DNA from: Cryptoclostridium sp036644995
GTDB taxonomy: Bacteria; Bacillota; Dehalobacteriia; UBA7702
Assembly: GCA_036644995.1 (NCBI GenBank)
Contig: JAVXOZ010000039.1
Span: forward strand, 1 to 16,385
Length of the DNA stretch: 16,385 nt
Direction of reading: 5' to 3'
Under the pieces are notes generated by a model that saw nothing but the letters and a program-made list of their open reading frames with translations, ran no database searches and was not told the origin of the DNA. Shown here piece by piece: positions 8,386 to 14,386 of the stretch; position 1 is the first letter of the stretch; every line of letters begins with the position of its first letter. A program made the position numbers and the translations under genes.

Positions 8386-8716
8386 AATTATCACAACCAA
8401 TCTTTTGGAGAAGATAGGAAATATTGGGGATTTTTCCGGCAACCCCTACCCTCCACCCATATTTATATGGGGAAATCCCATCATTGCTATGGGGAAAAAC
8501 TTTTGCATTGCTATATGGCAAAGCCGCAACATTGCTCTGGGGAAAAGTCGCAGCACTGTTATGGGGAAAAGTCGCAACATTGCTATGGGGAAAAGCCGCA
8601 ACATTGCGAGATAGCAAAGCCGTAGCACTGCACAGGGGTTCACCGTTTATAAAAACAGCACGTGAAAAAATCAGCCAAGATTCCATGGTTTTTTTAGCTA
8701 AAATATACTTCACCAT
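8375..8716 (-). CDS. Possible leader ORF with 8-residue repeats upstream of the sigma factor
   Basis: 113 codons from ATG 8716, behind GGAGGGGAGGGTGA and about 45 nt downstream of a strong promoter, so translation initiation signals are good. Residues about 33-80 are tandem 8-residue repeats such as NVATFPHN and NVAALPYS, encoded by the 24-bp minisatellite. The flanks show no recognisable domain, signal peptide or TM. Its stop codon (8375-8377) lies just inside the sigma gene, so ribosomes finishing it would be placed at the sigma start. It may be a genuine small protein, or a translated leader whose role is to set sigma-factor expression. The same repeats are open in other frames too, because 24 is a multiple of three, so the open frame alone is weak evidence. 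Confidence 0.4.
   Translation of the reverse strand: MVKYILAKKTMESWLIFSRAVFINGEPLCSATALLSRNVAAFPHSNVATFPHNSAATFPQSNVAALPYSNAKVFPHSNDGISPYKYGWRVGVAGKIPNISYLLQKIGCDNYGK
8486..8629. repeat. 24-bp minisatellite, six tandem units
   Basis: Six units of exactly 24 bp (8486-8509, 8510-8533, 8534-8557, 8558-8581, 8582-8605, 8606-8629). Most read GCTATGGGGAAAAG, then a [T/C]CGCAACATT-type end, with 2-9 differences per unit; the last unit is the most diverged. A partial unit precedes them near 8466. There are no spacers, so this is not a CRISPR. The array lies in the 5' leader of the sigma operon, between promoter and sigma start. Because the period is 8 codons, copy-number change would alter leader length without changing frame. 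Confidence 0.9.
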
Positions 8717-8761
8717 TCACCCTCCCCTCCACAAAGCCAAATATTACATATTAGTAAATTT

Positions 8762-8790
8762 AGTATATCAAGCATTTACCCCAAAGTCAA
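8762..8790 (-). promoter_or_regulatory. Sigma-A-type promoter of the sigma/PrsW operon
   Basis: On the minus strand TTGACT (8785-8790) and TATACT (8762-8767) are separated by exactly 17 bp, each one base from consensus. Transcription would start near 8755, about 40 nt before the leader ORF's start at 8716. This is the best promoter I can see in the window and implies housekeeping-polymerase transcription of the sigma gene. Confidence 0.75.
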
Positions 8791-8872
8791 TGCAAAAGAA
8801 GGCGGCAACAGCCACATTTAGCTATGATAAAGGTGACTGGGATTGTCCAAAAACATAGTTTTTTGCCAAGAT

Positions 8873-8999
8873 GTCAGGCTGTTAAGAAAACCTTAGATTC
8901 GGTAAATCTCACTGAGCAGCGGCTGTGTAGTGTACCTATATGTACATAAACAGCCGATGGCAAGGGATTTTACCGAATATCAGACTTTATCCACAGCCT
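8873..8999 (+). repeat. Nested-palindrome repeat element, copy 2 (better preserved)
   Basis: Four helices nest in one long imperfect hairpin: AGGCTGT (8876-8882) with ACAGCCT (8993-8999); ATTCGGTAAA (8897-8906) with TTTACCGAAT (8969-8978); GGCTGT (8921-8926) with ACAGCC (8950-8955); and TGTAC (8931-8935) with GTACA (8942-8946). The 3' arm contains TTATCCACA (8987-8995), a consensus DnaA-box 9-mer. The copy is flanked by 26-bp imperfect direct repeats at 8811-8836 and 9002-9027 (23 of 26 matching) that differ from the repeats around copy 1. Between the left direct repeat and the element is a 39-nt stretch, against 9 nt in copy 1. No coding potential; no U-run, so not a standard terminator. Confidence 0.82.
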
Positions 9000-9466
9000 A
9001 AGTCACATTTAGCTATAATAAAGTTGAATTTTTAAAAATAATTAAACTTGCTTTTCAAAATATATCCCCCGACGTTTCACAGTAACGGCTTATTTTTATC
9101 TAAGTGTATAAAAATATTGAGCTGCTCCGATTTTAGCCATGCACTCAGGCTCATTTTTCTCACCTTATTTTATGTTTCTTCTTGGTTATAAGCACTTGGT
9201 TATAAGCACAATATTTTTCATGAAAACAAACAAATACGTCATTGTTATTTGCCCATAAATAATATTTTCGCCTTCCTTTATTGGTCTACATAGTTATTTT
9301 AGATATTGAATTTTGCCACTTTAACGGTGCAGATTTTGGGAAAAAATGCCCTTATATAGATATTCTATTAAACAAAGGAAAGCTAAAACTCCCTATCTGC
9401 AATAACCCTTAAATTGGGGAAAATGAGCAAATTCCATGGACTACACAGCCACCCCATAATTAGTGG

Positions 9467-9495
9467 TTGAAAAGTTTAGGTTTTTAGTTTAACAT
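9467..9495 (+). promoter_or_regulatory. Candidate larE promoter
   Basis: TTGAAA (9467-9472) and TAACAT (9490-9495) are 17 bp apart. A start about seven bases below the -10 would fall on or next to the larE ATG at 9502, giving a leaderless transcript. That agrees with the absence of any Shine-Dalgarno sequence. The -10 is two bases from consensus, so this is a candidate only. Confidence 0.4.
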
Positions 9496-9501
9496 ATAAA
9501 T

Positions 9502-10308
9502 ATGAATACTTATAATGAAAAAAAAGAACAACTAATTAATATTTTAAAAAGCGGCAGCACTCCGGCAATAGCTTTTTCCGGCGGTGTAGATAGCAGCTTA
9601 CTGCTTTATTTAGCCACAAAACTAAGAAACGGAGATGCCTTGGGCATCATCGGTGTAACCCAAGCTCAAAGTGATGGGGAAATAGAAAAAGCCGTATCAT
9701 TCGCACGGGAGCATATGCTCCCTATTGAAATTGTAAATATAGACGTTTTTGCCACACCCCAAGTGGCACAGAATCATAAAGATAGATGCTACCACTGTAA
9801 AAAAGCCATACTTCAAGCCATAAAAAAAGTGGCATTAAAAAACAAGTGTTCCGTAATATATGATGGTACCATAGCTGATGACACCAAGGAATTTCGGCCG
9901 GGTTTTCAAGCTTTAACCGAAGAAAATATTAAAAGTCCTCTTAAGGAATGCGGCTTTACCAAAACAAATGTTCGCAACTATGCCTGCGATTTAGAATTGC
10001 CAATATGGAATAAACCATCTAAACCTTGCCTTTTAACCAGATTCCCCTACAATATGTCGGAATCCATAAACAGCACCATTATTAAACAGATTGAAGATGG
10101 TGAAAAAGTATTGGATTTTATCTGTAAACACAATTTTAGATTGCGTTGGGAAGGGAAAAATTGGGCAAGAATAGAAGCTTCAAAAGAGGATATGGCAAAT
10201 ATAATAGCAGCTCAAGAAGGTTTATTAGAGGCAATGACAAAAATTGGATTCAGTAAATTAACCTTAGATTTACGTCCATTTAAAAGCGGCAGTTTTGATA
10301 GAGAATAA
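9502..10308 (+). CDS. larE: LarE, ATP-dependent sulfur transferase for the nickel-pincer cofactor
   Basis: 268 residues. The N-terminal PP-loop ATP pyrophosphatase motif SGGVDSS is at 26-32. LarE activates the carboxylates of pyridinium-3,5-biscarboxylic acid mononucleotide by AMPylation and converts them to thiocarboxylates. Three cysteines stand out: C96 and C99 (RCYHCKK) and C176 (KPCLLTRFPY), the last at the position of the sacrificial Cys176 of L. plantarum LarE. A C-x2-C plus C set is the pattern described for LarE proteins that carry a [4Fe-4S] cluster and need not sacrifice a cysteine; applying that here is inference. ATG 9502 is the only usable start: an in-frame stop lies at 9490, the next Met is at residue 72, and no ribosome site precedes it. 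larC follows 13 bp downstream. Confidence 0.93.
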   Translation: MNTYNEKKEQLINILKSGSTPAIAFSGGVDSSLLLYLATKLRNGDALGIIGVTQAQSDGEIEKAVSFAREHMLPIEIVNIDVFATPQVAQNHKDRCYHCKKAILQAIKKVALKNKCSVIYDGTIADDTKEFRPGFQALTEENIKSPLKECGFTKTNVRNYACDLELPIWNKPSKPCLLTRFPYNMSESINSTIIKQIEDGEKVLDFICKHNFRLRWEGKNWARIEASKEDMANIIAAQEGLLEAMTKIGFSKLTLDLRPFKSGSFDRE

Positions 10309-10321
10309 AAAAGGAGCTAAG

Positions 10322-11614
10322 ATGAATATTTTATATTTTGATACCATTGGGGGCATAAGCGGCGATATGATGGTGGCAGCTCTATTAAATTTCTGCAAAA
10401 ATGACGAATTTTTACTGGCTAATTTAAAAAAATTACCGTTACATCCATGGCAATGGCAGCACAAAACCGTAAAAAAAGGTGAGTTCGCCGCTGAAAAAAT
10501 AGACTTTATCCTTGAAAAATCACAACCTTGCCGCCATCTTGAAGATATTGAAAAAATAATCAAAGCAGCAGATTTTCCAAAAAAAATAACCACGGAAATT
10601 TTAGGTGTTTTTGCTCTGTTGGCAACAGCGGAAAGCATAGCTCATGGCATAGAAAAAAGACAAGTACATTTTCATGAAGTGGGAGCAGATGATACTATTT
10701 TAGATATTGCTGGGGTAATATTGCTGCTTAATTATTTAAAAATTGACCAAATATATGCCTCACCACTCCCTATGGGCAAGGGTTTAAGCATGGGCTGCCA
10801 CGGCATGATGCCACATCCTGCACCGGGTTTAAATTATCTTTTGGAAAATGTAGCGGTTTATGGCATTGAAGAAGAAACAGAAACAGTAACTCCCACAGGA
10901 ATTGCTCTTTTAAAATATTTAGATTGCACATTCGGAACCATGCCACCGATGACCATAGAAAAAATTGGGGTAGGTTGTGGCACCAAAGATTTAAAGCGTC
11001 CCAATATTTTACGTTGTTTTTTGGGAGCACCGAATCAATCCATTAACGAAAAAATTACCGAAACCCACAAGGTCGCTGCTCCGCAAATATCTAAAAAATT
11101 AACCACCGAAGTCATTACCCAAGGAGATGCCACAACTGCCACGGTAACTGAAGAAACAGATAAATACGGAGATTCATACATATTTATACTGAAATGCACC
11201 ATAGATGATATGACCGGGGAAGAATTAGGCTTTCTCTGGGAAAAAATATATGCTGTCGGGGCAAAAGATATGACCTTTAATTCGGTATTTATGAAAAAAG
11301 CCAGACCTGGGCAAACCATCACAGTATTAGTTGAAGAAGAAGATTTAACCGCAGTGCGTGATTGCTTATTCGCCCATACCTCAACCATTGGCATAACTTG
11401 CACCAAGGAAAAACGCTTTAAAATGACACGGGAAATTGAAACCGTGGCAACTCCCTATGGTGAAATTGATATAAAAATAGCCACAGGTTACGGTATAAAA
11501 AAAATAAAACCCGAGTATAACGACATAAAAAACATAGCACTAAAAAACAATATTTCATTAAAAGAAGTAGCAAAAGCGGCAATTACAGCCTATAATGAGG
11601 AGCATAATAAATGA
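10322..11614 (+). CDS. larC: LarC, nickel insertion protein for the nickel-pincer cofactor
   Basis: 430 residues from ATG 10322, with GGAG six bases upstream. LarC is a CTP-dependent cyclometallase that inserts nickel into the dithiolated pyridinium nucleotide to give the NPN cofactor. Family signatures in order (residues counted from ATG 10322): DTIGGISGDMM (7-17), HFHEVGADDTILD near 111-123, TPTGIALL near 191-198, IGVGCGTKD near 217-225, and C-terminally the TIDDMTGEELG, MKKARPGQ and TSTIGI blocks. In L. plantarum the protein is split into LarC1/LarC2 and joined by a programmed frameshift; here it is one continuous frame with no slip needed. It overlaps the next gene as ATGA. larB and larA are not in this window. 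Confidence 0.93.
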   Translation: MNILYFDTIGGISGDMMVAALLNFCKNDEFLLANLKKLPLHPWQWQHKTVKKGEFAAEKIDFILEKSQPCRHLEDIEKIIKAADFPKKITTEILGVFALLATAESIAHGIEKRQVHFHEVGADDTILDIAGVILLLNYLKIDQIYASPLPMGKGLSMGCHGMMPHPAPGLNYLLENVAVYGIEEETETVTPTGIALLKYLDCTFGTMPPMTIEKIGVGCGTKDLKRPNILRCFLGAPNQSINEKITETHKVAAPQISKKLTTEVITQGDATTATVTEETDKYGDSYIFILKCTIDDMTGEELGFLWEKIYAVGAKDMTFNSVFMKKARPGQTITVLVEEEDLTAVRDCLFAHTSTIGITCTKEKRFKMTREIETVATPYGEIDIKIATGYGIKKIKPEYNDIKNIALKNNISLKEVAKAAITAYNEEHNK

Positions 11615-12258
11615 AAATAACCACTGTTTTTTTTGATTTTGATGGTACCTTGGCAAACACCATACCGGGTATAATGGCTACTATGGCAGTGGTTAAAAAG
11701 AAAATGAACGCAGATTTTTCATTGGCAGAAGCTGAAGCTTTAATAGGTAAACCCCTGGTAAACATGGGTGAGATACTTGTTGGAGCTAAAAAAAGTGCGG
11801 AATTTCTTAATACATATTTAGAAAGTTTTCCTGAGCATGGAGGCAAAATGATTAAGTTTTTTAACGGTATAGAAGAAATGTTAAAAAACCTAAAAGCCCA
11901 AAATATTGAAACTGCTGTGATAACATCCAAGCGAGGAAGAAGCCTAAATAATAATTTAACTGTGCTAAATGCACATGATTATTTTGACCTTTTAGTAACC
12001 AGCGATTCCACAATTTTCCATAAACCACACCCTGCACCTGTGGAATTTGCCTTGGATAGAATGGGAAAAGATGCAAAGGAATGTGTTATGGTTGGGGACA
12101 CCGAATATGATATCTTAGCAGGAAAAGGAGCCTATGTTAAAACCATAGGTGTAACATGGGGGATTGAAAAAGATATGAAAAACGCAAATTACTGCCCTGA
12201 TTACATTGCAAATTCACCCATGGAGCTATATAAAATCATAATTTCACTAACAAAATAG
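11611..12258 (+). CDS. HAD-superfamily phosphatase, phosphoglycolate phosphatase/PpaX-like
   Basis: 215 residues from ATG 11611, overlapping the larC stop (ATGA), with GAGGAG upstream. All four HAD motifs are present: D9-F-D11-G-T (motif I, nucleophile and acid/base), T105/S106 in VITSKRG (II), K138-P139 in FHKPHP (III) and GDT-x-x-D (D163, D167; IV). A helical cap sits between motifs I and II (about 18-85), as in the phosphoglycolate phosphatase, beta-phosphoglucomutase and PpaX group. The substrate cannot be read from sequence. Coupled to larE-larC, it might remove a phosphate from a cofactor intermediate or by-product, or clear pyrophosphate or AMP-type waste; this is inference from position only. 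It is the last gene before a strong terminator. Confidence 0.85.
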   Translation: MKITTVFFDFDGTLANTIPGIMATMAVVKKKMNADFSLAEAEALIGKPLVNMGEILVGAKKSAEFLNTYLESFPEHGGKMIKFFNGIEEMLKNLKAQNIETAVITSKRGRSLNNNLTVLNAHDYFDLLVTSDSTIFHKPHPAPVEFALDRMGKDAKECVMVGDTEYDILAGKGAYVKTIGVTWGIEKDMKNANYCPDYIANSPMELYKIIISLTK

Positions 12259-12347
12259 AGGTAAATTTAAAAGCACCTCAAATGATATTTTTTTGCACCA
12301 ACCTCCATTGATTAGATTTTAGATCTAACTTTTATGTGACGGTGCAA
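12258..12347 (+). terminator. Nested inverted repeats after the HAD gene, weak terminator candidate
   Basis: A short stem GAGGT/ACCTC (12258-12262 with 12275-12279) is followed by T7. A second two-tier structure then pairs TTGCACC (12293-12299) with GGTGCAA (12341-12347) around TTAGAT/ATCTAA (12312-12317 with 12323-12328) and is followed by TTTTT. Neither is as good as the hairpin at 12424-12471. They may protect the 3' end or add partial termination. Confidence 0.4.
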
Positions 12348-12423
12348 TTTTTCATCATTTAAGGTGTTTTTTGTTTCATTTTTTTCTGTTATTTTTATAA
12401 TAATTGTTAATTTTCTCAAGTTT

Positions 12424-12471
12424 AAGCCTATATTTAGATTACAAAATTGTAGCTTTATATAGGCTTTTTTT
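12424..12471 (+). terminator. Rho-independent terminator of larE-larC-HAD
   Basis: A perfect 10-bp stem, AAGCCTATAT (12424-12433) with ATATAGGCTT (12457-12466), is followed directly by a T-run on the plus strand. The loop of about 23 nt contains a small inner TAC/GTA pair. There is no T-run on the other strand, so it serves the plus-strand operon, facing the convergent cysteine-desulfurase gene. Confidence 0.85.
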
Positions 12472-12554
12472 AATACAGCTAATATAATTTACTTTTACGG
12501 ATTTGTTTTACCATGCTCCCATTGTAACTTTCCCTATTAAAACAATTAAAATTA

Positions 12555-13688
12555 TTACTTTATACCTTCTAAAATATTTAATGCCACATCTATTTCGGAT
12601 TTAGTATTAAATAAGCCAAAGCTAAAACGCACGGTGCCACCGGGAAAGGTATTTATGGTTTTATGTGCTTCGGGAGCACAGTGCAAGCCTGTTCTTACTG
12701 CAATTTTTCCGTGTTTTTGTAGATGCTCCCCAACTATGGTGCAGTCCTTATCTTTTACATTTAATGATACCACAGGCAATCGCAGTTCATTAAGTTTAGG
12801 ACCATATACCTCAACAGCAGAAATTGACCGCAGCTCCCAAAGGAAATAATGGGTTAACTTCTTTTCATGCTCAAAGGCATTAAATTCTCCGTAGGCTTTT
12901 AAATACTTAATACCTGCATATAACCCGCCAATCCCAATTAGGTTTGGGGTGCCACTTTCCAAAGCAGCAGGATAATTTTGTGGTTGATAAGGACTTTGGG
13001 AGAGATTACCGGTGCCACCGGTTTTTAATGGTTCCAGCAAAGCTTCTTCCTTTGCATATAAAATGCCGATGCCACATGGTCCTAATAAACTTTTATGCCC
13101 TGCAAATGCCGCAAAATCTATATCCATTGCTTTTAAATCCGTAGGTAAAAAACCCGCAGTTTGAGCCATATCGCTATACACTCTAACCCCATTATCATGG
13201 GCAATTTTTATAATTTTTGCCAAAGGCAGCACTTTTCCACTTACATTTGAACCATAAATAGCCACTATTAGCTTGGTTTTTTTCTTTAAAGCCGCTATAA
13301 GCCCTTTAATTGTGTTTTCATCATCATCGCATACTTTTACCTTAGAGAGTTCTATTCCCTTTAATTCTAAGGCTTTCAGAGGACGAAAATTTGCGTTATG
13401 CTCCGCAGAAAAATATATTACGTGCTCCCCGGGGTTCAAATATCCCTTTAAAATTACATTAGCAGATTCCGTGGCATTGGCGGTAAATATTATTTGAGAG
13501 GATTTTGATGCTCCCAAGAAATCCGCAATTTCTTTTCTCACTTTATAGACATATCTACCTGTATCATTTGCCAAGGGGTAACTCCCACGCCCGGGATTAC
13601 CGCCAAACCGAGTAAGGACTTTTTTAATTTCTTTATATACGCATTGAGGTTTTGGGTATGATGTTGCCGCATTATCAAAGTATATCAT
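12555..13688 (-). CDS. Cysteine desulfurase family protein (class-V aminotransferase)
   Basis: 377 residues from ATG 13688 with GGAGG (13693-13697). A PLP-dependent fold-type I enzyme: N-terminal YFDNAATSYPKP, D173-x-A-Q176 for the cofactor, the Schiff-base lysine K199 in AGHKSLLGP, and a C-terminal GLHCAPEAH with C337 at the place of the catalytic cysteine. This pattern belongs to the SufS/CsdA-like subgroup annotated as 'cysteine desulfurase family protein', whose members release sulfur or selenium from cysteine or selenocysteine. The exact substrate is not proven. The gene is single, convergent with larE-larC-HAD, and its ribosome site directly abuts the first parS site. It could supply persulfide for sulfur transfer or Fe-S assembly, but a link to LarE is only positional. 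Confidence 0.9.
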   Translation of the reverse strand: MIYFDNAATSYPKPQCVYKEIKKVLTRFGGNPGRGSYPLANDTGRYVYKVRKEIADFLGASKSSQIIFTANATESANVILKGYLNPGEHVIYFSAEHNANFRPLKALELKGIELSKVKVCDDDENTIKGLIAALKKKTKLIVAIYGSNVSGKVLPLAKIIKIAHDNGVRVYSDMAQTAGFLPTDLKAMDIDFAAFAGHKSLLGPCGIGILYAKEEALLEPLKTGGTGNLSQSPYQPQNYPAALESGTPNLIGIGGLYAGIKYLKAYGEFNAFEHEKKLTHYFLWELRSISAVEVYGPKLNELRLPVVSLNVKDKDCTIVGEHLQKHGKIAVRTGLHCAPEAHKTINTFPGGTVRFSFGLFNTKSEIDVALNILEGIK

Positions 13689-13697
13689 ATATCCTCC

Positions 13698-13713
13698 TGT
13701 TTCACGTGAAACA
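13698..13713. promoter_or_regulatory. parS: parS site 1
   Basis: Perfect 16-bp palindrome TGTTTCACGTGAAACA, identical to the Firmicute parS consensus bound by Spo0J/ParB. It starts one base beyond the GGAGG of the cysteine-desulfurase gene, so bound ParB would cover that gene's 5' leader. Confidence 0.97.
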
Positions 13714-13730
13714 AATTTTATAACTTTTAA

Positions 13731-13746
13731 TGTTTCACGTGAAACA
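13731..13746. promoter_or_regulatory. parS: parS site 2
   Basis: Perfect 16-bp palindrome TGTTTCACGTGAAACA, 33 bp from site 1 (start to start). ParB loads here as a CTP-dependent clamp and spreads along the DNA. Confidence 0.97.
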
Positions 13747-13768
13747 TAACTACTTTTAAAGCCTTTAA

Positions 13769-13784
13769 TGTTTCACGTGAAACT
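13769..13784. promoter_or_regulatory. parS: parS site 3
   Basis: TGTTTCACGTGAAACT, one base off the consensus at the last position (T for A) and 38 bp from site 2. The inner 14 bp palindrome is intact, so binding should be retained. Confidence 0.93.
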
Positions 13785-13904
13785 ATACTCTGAAATATAT
13801 GCAGTATAAATCGGCAATATAACTTTAAAATATAACTAAACTAATTATTTGGCAATAAGCTGTTAAAAATAGGCAATTTTATAAATAAATATAATCAAAT
13901 AATT

Positions 13905-13973
13905 GCAAAAAAGCCCAATCCACCACAAAGCATTATACATTAATGTATCTGCTCCAAAGTAGATTGGACTTTA
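13905..13973 (-). terminator. Rho-independent terminator of parA-parB
   Basis: On the minus strand AAGTCCAATC (from 13963-13972) pairs with GATTGGGCTT (from 13911-13920) with one mismatch, followed by a U-run (complement of the A-run at 13905-13910). The long loop contains the perfect palindrome ATACATTAATGTAT (13935-13948). It lies about 420 bp below the parB stop. Confidence 0.7.
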
Positions 13974-14045
13974 TTAGTTTAAAACAAAATTTTATGAAAA
14001 AATTCTGATAAGCAAATAAGAATTTGCTTTTACTAACACCAAAAG

Positions 14046-14256
14046 CTATTGCAATTTGCGGTTTTGCTATTGATGGTTGATGGTTGATGGTTGATGGTTG
14101 NNNNNNNNNNNNNNNNNNNNNNNNNNNNNNNNNNNNNNNNNNNNNNNNNNNNNNNNNNNNNNNNNNNNNNNNNNNNNNNNNNNNNNNNNNNNNNNNNNNN
14201 CTATTGCAATTTGCGGTTTTGCTATTGATGGTTGATGGTTGATGGTTGATGGTTGA
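14046..14256. repeat. Higher-order repeat with GATGGTT heptamers, interrupted by the gap
   Basis: A block starting CTATTGCAATTTGCGG and ending in four or more GATGGTT heptamers occurs left of the N-run (14046-14100) and again right of it (14201-14256). A decayed third copy (GGATTGCGGCTTTACTAT) follows at about 14269-14287. The true array may be longer than shown, because assembly stopped inside it. Confidence 0.85.
14101..14200. other. Assembly gap (100 N)
   Basis: Exactly 100 N, the conventional length for a scaffold gap of unknown size. Both sides carry the same repeat, so the gap is a repeat collapse and the real length here is unknown. Confidence 0.98.
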
Positions 14257-14340
14257 TGGCTGGTGTTTGCGGATTGCGGCTTTACTATATAAGTTATGTT
14301 TTTTAATTATTAAATTATAACGTGTTATACAGGCATTTAG

Positions 14341-14382
14341 CACTCTGCACTCTGCACTTTGTACTTTACACTTGTTACTTGA
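14341..14382. repeat. Second 7-bp tandem array, six degenerate units, next to the parB stop
   Basis: Six consecutive heptamers: CACTCTG, CACTCTG, CACTTTG, TACTTTA, CACTTGT, TACTTGA. The array ends four bases from the parB stop codon (14387-14389), so it forms the start of the parB 3' untranslated region. The sequence is unrelated to the GATGGTT array although the period is the same. Confidence 0.8.
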
Positions 14383-14386
14383 GGGC

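Larger units (their letters stand above)
8791..9501. other. Intergenic region between the sigma operon promoter and larE
   Basis: About 700 bp with no convincing gene between divergent transcription units. It contains copy 2 of the palindromic element (8873-8999) with its flanking direct repeats (8811-8836 and 9002-9027). A 14-bp perfect tandem duplication, CTTGGTTATAAGCA, sits at 9181-9208. A candidate larE promoter is at 9467-9495. I see no riboswitch or tRNA signature here. Confidence 0.6.
13785..14386. other. Intergenic region between the parS cluster and parB
   Basis: About 600 bp with no supportable gene. From left to right it holds AT-rich sequence that should contain the cysteine-desulfurase promoter (no clear boxes seen), the parB terminator hairpin (13905-13973), the repeat block with the assembly gap (14046-14256), and a second heptad array (14341-14382). 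The open frame across the N-run at 13933-14343 is an artefact of the repeats. Confidence 0.7.

Noticed and set aside
8486..8629. CRISPR array
   Set aside because: Units are directly adjacent with no spacers; the same holds for the heptamer arrays at 14046-14382.
8424..8858. A plus-strand open frame of 144 codons with LLWGK repeats across the minisatellite
   Set aside because: A 24-bp repeat keeps several frames open on both strands. This one begins at TTG with no supported promoter and runs against the promoter at 8762-8790.
9030..9460. Riboswitch or small gene upstream of larE
   Set aside because: I found no conserved riboswitch core, no tRNA-like structure and no open frame with a ribosome site; only a 14-bp tandem duplication is visible.
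10322..11614. Programmed frameshift in larC as in L. plantarum
   Set aside because: The N- and C-terminal family blocks are in one continuous frame, so no slip is needed.
13933..14343. A minus-strand open frame spanning the N-run, with Q-P-S-T-I-N-H repeats
   Set aside because: It is created by the heptamer array and the assembly gap and includes the parB terminator hairpin.
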